Source: JANLWK01 sp031364505
GTDB lineage: Bacteria > Eisenbacteria > RBG-16-71-46
Length of the DNA: 9,997 bases
Reading direction: 5' to 3'
Assembly: GCA_031364505.1 (NCBI GenBank)
Contig: JANLWK010000365.1
Coordinates: 1-9,997 of the forward strand
Below the pieces are notes generated by a model. The model had not been told where the DNA came from, ran no database searches, and was given only the letters and a program-made list of their open reading frames with translations. Shown piece after piece: positions 5,615 to 9,997 of this stretch; position 1 is the stretch's first letter, and every line of letters starts with the position of its first letter. A program made the position numbers and the translations under genes.

Positions 5615-6277
5615 CTAGTAGTGGAAGACGAGCTGGCTCGAGAAGACGGTCCAGTCGTCGCCCGACAGCATGGCCCAGCGGCCGCCGAGCTGGAGGCCAA
5701 TGCGCACCGGGGATGCGCGCCGCGGCATGAGCGTCACGTCGAGCGCGGCGCCGGGTGCGGTCTTCTCGACGGCCAGGTCACGGAACAGGGCGCCACCGCC
5801 CGAGGTCGAGAGTTCGGCGTGGGCGCTCATGAATTCGACGCCGGCCGAGACGCGCGACACCGGGCCCAGGCGCGCGGGGGCCCAGTGCGCGAACGCGCCC
5901 ACCTCGAACAAGCTGTAGTCGACGCTCGCGATGAGGCTGCCGCGCGGCACGGTGCGGCTGCCGAGCAGGTGGAGGCCGAGCCCCAGGCCGGCGCTCCACG
6001 CACCGCGCACGGGGAGGCTCAGGTGCGCGGAAGTCGCGATCGATCCGCCCGGCGCCTCGCTTCCGTACAGCTTCGAGTAGCCGACGCCGAGGCTGCCGCG
6101 CACGTCGCCGAACGTGACCGCCTCGGCTCGCGGCGCGGCGAGCATTGCGAACAGGGTGAACAGGGCGAACATCGCGAACATCGCGAGCGTCGCAAACGTC
6201 GTGGACGGGGTGAACGTCGTGCACGGGGCGATCGCGATCGCGTGCCGCGTCCCTCGAAGCATCGGGCGAGGGCTCAT
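5615..6277 (-). CDS. Small exported protein, probably outer-membrane beta-barrel
   Basis: I do not recognise a named family. The 220-residue product begins MSPRPMLRGTRHAIA and has a long signal peptide with a hydrophobic core (about 28-48), then APRAEA, with likely cleavage after Ala53. The mature part alternates polar and hydrophobic residues in Gly-rich strands (GSLGVGYSKLYG 61-72, GLGLGLHLLG 97-106, SLIASVDYSLFEVGAFAHWA 114-133, RIGLQLGGRWAML 192-204). It ends in an aromatic residue (SQLVFHY), as expected of an outer-membrane barrel recognised by the BAM machinery. The ATG at 6277 overlaps the ychF stop as ATGA, so the two are probably co-translated. The open frame reaches 6493, but that part overlaps ychF and has no secretion features. 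The h-region is built from 9-bp repeats. Barrel topology is inferred. Confidence 0.75.
   Translation of the reverse strand: MSPRPMLRGTRHAIAIAPCTTFTPSTTFATLAMFAMFALFTLFAMLAAPRAEAVTFGDVRGSLGVGYSKLYGSEAPGGSIATSAHLSLPVRGAWSAGLGLGLHLLGSRTVPRGSLIASVDYSLFEVGAFAHWAPARLGPVSRVSAGVEFMSAHAELSTSGGGALFRDLAVEKTAPGAALDVTLMPRRASPVRIGLQLGGRWAMLSGDDWTVFSSQLVFHY
6140..6220 (-). repeat. 9-bp tandem array forming the signal-peptide core
   Basis: Residues 20-46 of the exported protein are nine degenerate three-codon units: TTF, TPS, TTF, ATL, AMF, AMF, ALF, TLF, AML. The middle units have the DNA consensus GCG-ATG-TTC, and two adjacent units (AMF, AMF) are identical. Gain or loss of a unit changes the hydrophobic segment by three residues without shifting the frame. 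Confidence 0.8.
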
Positions 6278-7323
6278 GTGCGGTTGAACCGGATCTCGAG
6301 GCAGTCCCCGTCGCTCACCCGATACTCCTTCCCTTCGAGACGCAGCATCCCCTTCGCGCGGGCGCCGGCGAGGCCGCCCTGGCCGAGCAGGGCCTCCCAG
6401 TTCACGACCTCGGCGCGAATGAAGCCTCGGGCGAGGTCGGAATGGATTTCGCCGGCCGCGTCCACGGCCGTCTCGCCGCGCGAGATGGTCCATGCCCGCA
6501 CTTCGTCGGGACCCACGGTGAAGAATGAAATGAGGCCGAGCAGATCGTAGCAGGCACGGATCAGCAGCGAGAGCCCGTCCTGCTCGATGCCGAGCTCCTT
6601 CCGGTAGGCGTCGCGGTCCTCGGGCGGCAGCGTCACGATCTCCCGCTCGAGGTTCGCTCGGAGCGCCACCGCCAGCGCCTCGGGACCGGGGTCCGCGGGC
6701 GTCCGGCTCGACCCCTCGTCCTGGTTATACACCACGAGAAGCGGCTTCCGCGTCAGAAGTTGGAAGCCCCGCAGGAGCTGGAGCTGGGCGGCGTCGTAGC
6801 GCTCGCCCCGCAGCGGCTGCCCCGCCTCGAGCCGCTCGGCGCAGCTCTTGAGCAGCGCGTGCTCGGCCTCGCCCTGCTTCTTGCCGATCCGAAGCTCCTT
6901 CTCGATGCGCTCGACCCGGGTCTCGACAATCGCCAGGTCGTTGAGCACGAGCTCGTCCTCGAGCGTGCGCAGGTCCCGGGCCGGAACGACGCCGCCGGTG
7001 ACCGGGACGGCGTCGTTCTCGAAGTCGCGGACGACAGCGAGCAGGGCGTCGCAGTTCCGCACGCTCGAGAACAGGTCGACGCCCTTGCCGGGCTTGCCGT
7101 GGCCGGCGGCGACGGTGTCGACGAACTGGATCGTCGTGAAGGTCGTCTTCTTGGGCTGGAACAGCACCGACAGCCGGTCGACCCGGACGTCGGGGACGCG
7201 CACGATCCCCATCTGCTCGCGGCCGGCCGAGCCTCCCGCGCTCGCCCCCGCGCCCTGCATCAGGATGTCGAACAGAGTGGACTTGCCGGAGGACGGCAGG
7301 CCCAGGATACCCACGCGTTTCAC
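6274..7323 (-). CDS. ychF: Divergent YchF/Ola1-family GTPase
   Basis: YchF proteins are P-loop NTPases of the Obg group that associate with ribosomes; many prefer ATP to GTP. The 349-residue product has the P-loop GLPSSGKST (8-16), a charged helical insert (about 118-170) that could be coiled-coil, and a C-terminal TGS-like domain (about 265-349). That domain closely follows the family: SFFTVGPDEVRAWTI, AAGEIHSDLARGFIRAEV, and RLEGKEYRVSDGDCLEIRFN. The N-terminal half is unusual. The conserved segment with the CTIEPN sequence is replaced by SAGGSAGREQMGI, the usual DIAGLVKGA reads DTVAAGHGK (69-77), and NxxE is NQDE (200-203). The start is GTG (7323) with no clear ribosome site. The gene is followed with a 4-base overlap by the exported-protein gene. 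I call it YchF-like, perhaps a separate subfamily. Confidence 0.85.
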   Translation of the reverse strand: MKRVGILGLPSSGKSTLFDILMQGAGASAGGSAGREQMGIVRVPDVRVDRLSVLFQPKKTTFTTIQFVDTVAAGHGKPGKGVDLFSSVRNCDALLAVVRDFENDAVPVTGGVVPARDLRTLEDELVLNDLAIVETRVERIEKELRIGKKQGEAEHALLKSCAERLEAGQPLRGERYDAAQLQLLRGFQLLTRKPLLVVYNQDEGSSRTPADPGPEALAVALRANLEREIVTLPPEDRDAYRKELGIEQDGLSLLIRACYDLLGLISFFTVGPDEVRAWTISRGETAVDAAGEIHSDLARGFIRAEVVNWEALLGQGGLAGARAKGMLRLEGKEYRVSDGDCLEIRFNRT

Positions 7324-7346
7324 GAGGTCGCCCCGGATGGACGGAT

Positions 7347-7384
7347 GAACGAAACGCCCGTCGGAAGCGGCTTCCTACGGGCGT
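7347..7384 (-). terminator. Strong hairpin in the ychF leader: terminator or attenuator
   Basis: ACGCCCGT pairs with ACGGGCGT (7384-7377 and 7361-7354), with an inner GGAAG/CTTCC stem, one mismatch between the two and a 3-base loop. In the minus direction it is followed by TTCGTTC (7353-7347), much like the tail of the ribD attenuator. It could end the transcript of the zinc-finger gene, but it also lies about ten bases after the predicted start of the promoter at 7402-7430 and 24 bases before the ychF start codon. Confidence 0.65.
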
Positions 7385-7401
7385 CGAAAAAACGAGGGGC
7401 G

Positions 7402-7430
7402 AATCTAGGGGGCGTGGAGGGCCGTGTCAA
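7402..7430 (-). promoter_or_regulatory. Sigma70-type promoter upstream of ychF
   Basis: TTGACA (7430-7425), a 17-base spacer and TAGATT (7407-7402). The TGA stop of the zinc-finger gene (7429-7427) is part of the -35 box. The expected start, about 7395, precedes the leader hairpin. The hexamers are good, but no experiment is visible in sequence. Confidence 0.65.
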
Positions 7431-7678
7431 CGGCCCGCGGTGGCCTTCCCGGAACCGTACTCCCTGGCCAGCGCCGCTTCGAGGCGCTTGAACGCCCCCG
7501 TGGGCAGCGGCACTTCCTGCTCGTGCTGGTAGAGCACGATCGTTTTGCGGACCGTGTCGACTTCAAATCGACAATCCTTGCAGCGGGCCATGTGCGCCTC
7601 GATCTCCCGGCACATTTCCTTCCGGGCTTCGGGATCCAGGTAATCGCCCAGCTGTTCGAGCACTTCGCTACAGTCCAC
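7427..7678 (-). CDS. Small zinc-finger protein, anti-sigma (ZAS/zf-HC2) type
   Basis: The 83-residue protein begins VDCSEVLEQLGDYLDPE and has Cys3 and the HX3CX2C motif (HMARCKDC: His29, Cys33, Cys36) of zinc-binding anti-sigma factors, which hold ECF sigma factors inactive. The C-terminal half is a charged helix (TGAFKRLEAALAREYG) with no membrane segment, so it should be cytoplasmic. The start is GTG at 7678 with GGAGAGG four bases upstream. The open frame extends to 7867, but that part runs into the tRNA gene and lacks conserved residues. No sigma-factor gene lies beside it in the window: a tRNA gene precedes it and ychF follows. It might regulate a distant sigma factor, or be a zinc-finger domain with another role. 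Confidence 0.8.
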   Translation of the reverse strand: MDCSEVLEQLGDYLDPEARKEMCREIEAHMARCKDCRFEVDTVRKTIVLYQHEQEVPLPTGAFKRLEAALAREYGSGKATAGR

Positions 7679-7682
7679 TGCA

Positions 7683-7689
7683 CCTCTCC
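7683..7689 (-). promoter_or_regulatory. Ribosome binding site of the zinc-finger gene
   Basis: GGAGAGG ends four bases before the GTG at 7678, where the zf-HC2 homology begins, and decides this start over the longer open frame. Confidence 0.7.
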
Positions 7690-7834
7690 AAGGTGGGCCC
7701 GGCCTGATGACAGTCGGTGACGGTCCCAAGAGGTCCGTCCGGATCGTGCGGGCGTGTATGGGATGCGCCGCACGCGAGTCTAGATGCAGCGGTCGTCCGA
7801 TCGGTTTGCATGAAGTTGACGCCTGCGGGCGGAG

Positions 7835-7910
7835 TGGTGACCCGTGCTGGGATCGAACCAGCGACACCCTGCTTAAAAGGCAGGTGCTCTACCGACTGAG
7901 CTAACGGGTC
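7835..7910 (-). tRNA. tRNA-Lys (anticodon UUU)
   Basis: All arms can be folded by eye. The acceptor stem is GACCCGT with ACGGGTC; the D arm is GCTCAGTCGGTAGAGC; the anticodon stem CCTGC/GCAGG holds the loop CTTTTAA with anticodon TTT (7877-7875); the variable loop is GTGTC; and the T arm is GCTGG-TTCGATC-CCAGC. The discriminator base is A, and the CCA end is encoded in the DNA (7837-7835). The gene stands alone and reads in the same direction as all its neighbours. Confidence 0.97.
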
Positions 7911-7934
7911 ACACGATGCCCCACAACGGGTTAG

Positions 7935-7963
7935 AGCATCGGGCCGGGCCGGGCGGAGGTCAA
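7935..7963 (-). promoter_or_regulatory. Candidate proximal promoter of tRNA-Lys
   Basis: TTGACC (7963-7958), a 17-base spacer and a weak GATGCT (7940-7935). It would start transcription about 18 bases before the tRNA. The -35 box is good and the -10 box poor. Confidence 0.35.
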
Positions 7964-8007
7964 CTCGAGGCGGGCGTGTCCTGGGGCCCGGGCGGCGGCG
8001 CGGGGCC

Positions 8008-8035
8008 AATATACCCCGACCGGCGCGGTTTTGAA
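8008..8035 (-). promoter_or_regulatory. Candidate distal promoter of tRNA-Lys
   Basis: TTCAAA (8035-8030), a 16-base spacer and TATATT (8013-8008), the only AT-rich patch in this stretch. It would give a leader of about 90 bases to the tRNA. Confidence 0.4.
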
Positions 8036-8039
8036 GGAT

Positions 8040-8069
8040 GCCCGCGAGGCGGGCGGGACAGGATGTCCC
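8040..8069 (-). terminator. Twin hairpins after the large surface-protein gene
   Basis: Two adjacent stem-loops: GGGACA/TGTCCC (8069-8055) and GCCCGC/GCGGGC (8054-8040). Only a weak T-containing tail (ATCCTTC) follows. They lie between the surface-protein gene and the tRNA promoters, the expected place for an end of transcription, but the U-tract is poor. Confidence 0.4.
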
Positions 8070-8092
8070 AGGGGAACTTGCTCCGCGCCGGC

Positions 8093-8119
8093 CTTACCGC
8101 GTCAGCGCGAAGCGGCTGG
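8093..8119 (-). pseudogene. Remnant copy of a sorting-domain gene tail
   Basis: This stretch repeats 8142-8168, the last codons of the upstream gene, at an offset of 49 bases; 17 bases (8099-8115 and 8148-8164) are identical. Read on the minus strand it encodes SRFALTR and a TAA stop, matching the RRFALTR and TAG end of the intact gene. No more of a gene is recognisable before it. Confidence 0.6.
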
Positions 8120-8142
8120 CACCCGCCGCGCCTGACGCCCGC

Positions 8143-9997
8143 CTATCGCGTCAGCGCGAAGCGGCGGGTAAGCACGCCCTGGGGCGTGCTCAGGCGGGCG
8201 AAGAACACGCCCGCGGGGCTGCGGCCGTCGGCGTGGGTGCCGTTCCAGCTGGCCTGGTGGCGGCCGGCGGGGAACACGCCATCGGCGACGCGCGCGACCA
8301 CGCGGCCCTGCACGTCGACGATCTGGAGCTGGACGCTCATCGCCGCGGGCAGCGAGAACTCGAACCTCGCGAGATTCACGGCCGGGTTCGGCGAGACGGG
8401 CGCGAGCGCCAGCGGCAGCGACACGGCCACGGGTTCCACGGCGAGCGCTTCGCCCTCGCGGGCGAACCGGGCGATGACCTCCAAGTCGCCCGTGAGGTCG
8501 AGCCGCAGCGGGTTCGTCTGACCGGAGGCGCCGCCCGACCAGCCGGCGAACGTCCAGCCCTCGTCGGCCTCGGCGGTCAGCACGACGGTCATGTCGGGAC
8601 CCGGCACCTCCACCCATCGCTTCGTCACCGACCCGCCGCCGATCACCGACGTCACGACGATGAACGTGTCGCGCTCGAAGTGGCCGATGATGCCGAGGTC
8701 GCGCACGACACGCACGTCGAGCGGCGAACCCTGCGGGTTCGTGCACACCGGGCAGTCGTCCGGATTGCGGTCGGTGGTCGACGGGCGGAAGTCCTGGGTC
8801 CAGTGCGTGAAGTGGTAGTTCGAATCCGGCACGGCCATGATGCGCACGTGGGCGCCGTAGGCGTACGACGGCAGGTTCGGCTCCCTGAACACCGCGCCGT
8901 GCGGCGAAGCGGTCGCCGTGATCGCGAACAGGTCGGTGCGGAAGACGGCTCCGTAGACTTTGTTGCCGTTCATCGTGACGACGAGCGGCACCGTCGCGCC
9001 GGTCGCATCCCCGAGCCAGCCCGCGAAGAACGCGCCCGGCACCGGCTTCGGCACGAGGGTCACCGTCGAGCCCGCGACGACCTTGGACCCGGCGGGCATC
9101 GCCTGGATCGACCCGAGCGCCGTGTCGCGCAGCGCCAGCGTGTAACCGAACTGGGCACGCACCGTGCGGTCGCGGTCGAGGCGGAGCGACAGGGTGTCCT
9201 TCAACGCCGCGGTGTCGCCGGCCCACGACACGAAGCTCGCCCCCGCCTGCGGCTGCGCCTGCAGGTGCACCAGCGAGCCCGGCGGATGGACGGTCGCGCC
9301 CGCGTACACCGGCACCGTGCCGGGACCGGTGATGAGCACCGTGAGCAGCGCCCCGTTGGGACGGAAGTGCGCGACGATCGTCTTGTTGCGGTCCATCATC
9401 ACCGTGATCGGCGTCGCGCCCGCGACCAGGTCGCCCGACCAGCCGTCGAACAGCCAGTCCGGCGACGGCGTCGCCGTGAGCGTGACCAGGCTCCCGGGCG
9501 CATAGCTCGCGAGATCCGGATTGCGCGTCACGGAGCCGGCCCCCGCGGTCGAGGTCGTCAGCGTCGGCGGCGGGCCGGGAACGAACTGCGCGGTGATCGC
9601 CATGTTGCTGTCGACCGGGAACGCGATGGGGTTGACGAGTCCCGTGAGCGAGCCCTGCCAGCCGGCGAACTGGAAGCCGTCCTGCGGCGTCGCCGTGAGC
9701 TGGATCGTGCTGCCGTGGTACACGATCGTCCCGCTCGGCACGCGGATCGCGGTGCCGCTGCCCTGGACGCCCGTGCTCACCGTGTAGAAGTTCTCCTCGA
9801 ACGTGGCGTTCACCGACATATTGTAGACGGCCGGCACCGTGATCACGGGGTTCGTCCCGACGACGGCGCCGGTCCAGCGCGTGAAGTGGTGGCTCGTGTC
9901 GGACGGCGCCGCGGTGAGCTGGACGGGCGTGCCCACGGGGTATTCCGCCTGGTTCGGCGACTTGGTCACGGTGCCGGGGCCGAACACGGTGACGTTC
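8143..9997 (-). CDS. Repeat-rich secreted/surface protein with C-terminal sorting domain (N-terminus beyond window)
   Basis: The frame is open to the window edge (617 residues visible). About seven repeats of 65-90 residues share the pattern G-x-V...P...Y.PG..V.LTA.P..G..F.GW.G...P......N..I.A.F, like divergent InlB B-repeat or Flg_new-type domains of surface proteins. Counting from the GTG at 9987 as residue 1, they lie at about 1-64, 66-137, 140-208, 212-280, 282-350, 351-438 and 441-509; the sixth has an insert with DDCPVC (410-415). Residues about 528-614 (LAPVSPNPAVNLARFEFSLPAAMSVQLQIVD... WNGTHADGRSPAGVFFARL... RRFALTR) match FlgD-Ig-like/Por-type C-terminal sorting domains. The beginning and any signal peptide are outside the window. 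The GTG at 9987 is not the start, because the repeat pattern continues upstream. Function is unknown; adhesion or a cell-surface role is likely. Confidence 0.88.
   Translation of the reverse strand, partial: NVTVFGPGTVTKSPNQAEYPVGTPVQLTAAPSDTSHHFTRWTGAVVGTNPVITVPAVYNMSVNATFEENFYTVSTGVQGSGTAIRVPSGTIVYHGSTIQLTATPQDGFQFAGWQGSLTGLVNPIAFPVDSNMAITAQFVPGPPPTLTTSTAGAGSVTRNPDLASYAPGSLVTLTATPSPDWLFDGWSGDLVAGATPITVMMDRNKTIVAHFRPNGALLTVLITGPGTVPVYAGATVHPPGSLVHLQAQPQAGASFVSWAGDTAALKDTLSLRLDRDRTVRAQFGYTLALRDTALGSIQAMPAGSKVVAGSTVTLVPKPVPGAFFAGWLGDATGATVPLVVTMNGNKVYGAVFRTDLFAITATASPHGAVFREPNLPSYAYGAHVRIMAVPDSNYHFTHWTQDFRPSTTDRNPDDCPVCTNPQGSPLDVRVVRDLGIIGHFERDTFIVVTSVIGGGSVTKRWVEVPGPDMTVVLTAEADEGWTFAGWSGGASGQTNPLRLDLTGDLEVIARFAREGEALAVEPVAVSLPLALAPVSPNPAVNLARFEFSLPAAMSVQLQIVDVQGRVVARVADGVFPAGRHQASWNGTHADGRSPAGVFFARLSTPQGVLTRRFALTR

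Noticed and set aside
6278..6493. Upstream extension of the exported-protein frame to 6493
   Set aside because: It overlaps the end of ychF, is Arg/Pro-rich shadow sequence, and would bury the signal peptide.
7354..7384. Bidirectional terminator reading of the ychF leader hairpin
   Set aside because: On the plus strand the hairpin is followed by an A-run, not a T-run, so only the minus-strand reading is reasonable.
8102..9226. 374-codon minus-strand frame inside the surface-protein gene
   Set aside because: It is an alternative frame of the repeat gene, with an Arg-rich product and no conserved motif.

Overview
This window is very GC-rich, bacterial, and coded almost entirely on the minus strand; I found no convincing protein gene on the plus strand. 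The lineage is an inference. The large protein at 8143-9997 combines divergent InlB/Flg_new-type repeats with a C-terminal FlgD-like/Por-type sorting domain. That domain, together with high GC, a small outer-membrane-barrel-like protein and a ribD-ribE-ribBA-ribH-nusB cluster, suggests a Gram-negative bacterium of the FCB superphylum or a neighbour such as Candidatus Eisenbacteria. The window alone cannot prove this.

Layout, in the direction of transcription (high to low coordinates). (1) 9997-8143: the C-terminal part of a repeat-rich, probably secreted or surface protein, followed by a short scar that repeats the last codons of its sorting domain. (2) 8069-7835: hairpins, two candidate promoters and a tRNA-Lys(UUU) gene. 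(3) 7678-7427: a small soluble zinc-finger protein of anti-sigma type with no sigma factor beside it. (4) 7430-5615: a promoter whose -35 box contains the stop codon of the preceding gene, a strong leader hairpin, a divergent YchF-family GTPase gene, and an overlapping gene for a small exported beta-barrel-like protein. (5) 5528-1: a riboflavin operon. It has a near-consensus sigma70-type promoter, an FMN riboswitch and a terminator-like hairpin. These are followed by ribD, ribE, ribBA, ribH, nusB, a calcineurin-like metallophosphoesterase and a class I SAM methyltransferase that runs off the window. All six junctions between these seven genes overlap by 1 to 8 bases.

How they work together: RibBA makes both riboflavin precursors (dihydroxybutanone phosphate from ribulose 5-phosphate, and the first pyrimidine intermediate from GTP). 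RibD carries out deamination and reduction of the pyrimidine branch, RibH joins the branches into lumazine, and RibE makes riboflavin. FMN made from riboflavin should bind the leader and shut the operon down. The layout places nusB, the phosphoesterase and the methyltransferase under the same control.

No wholly new system is obvious. The points most worth a second look are: a 23-base-arm inverted repeat inside the coding sequence of an unusual RibBA N-terminal extension; a 9-residue tandem duplication at the NusB N-terminus whose copies differ only synonymously; a leader hairpin between a promoter and the ychF start; a YchF protein with rewritten switch motifs; a 9-bp periodic array forming a signal peptide core; and the duplicated sorting-domain tail.
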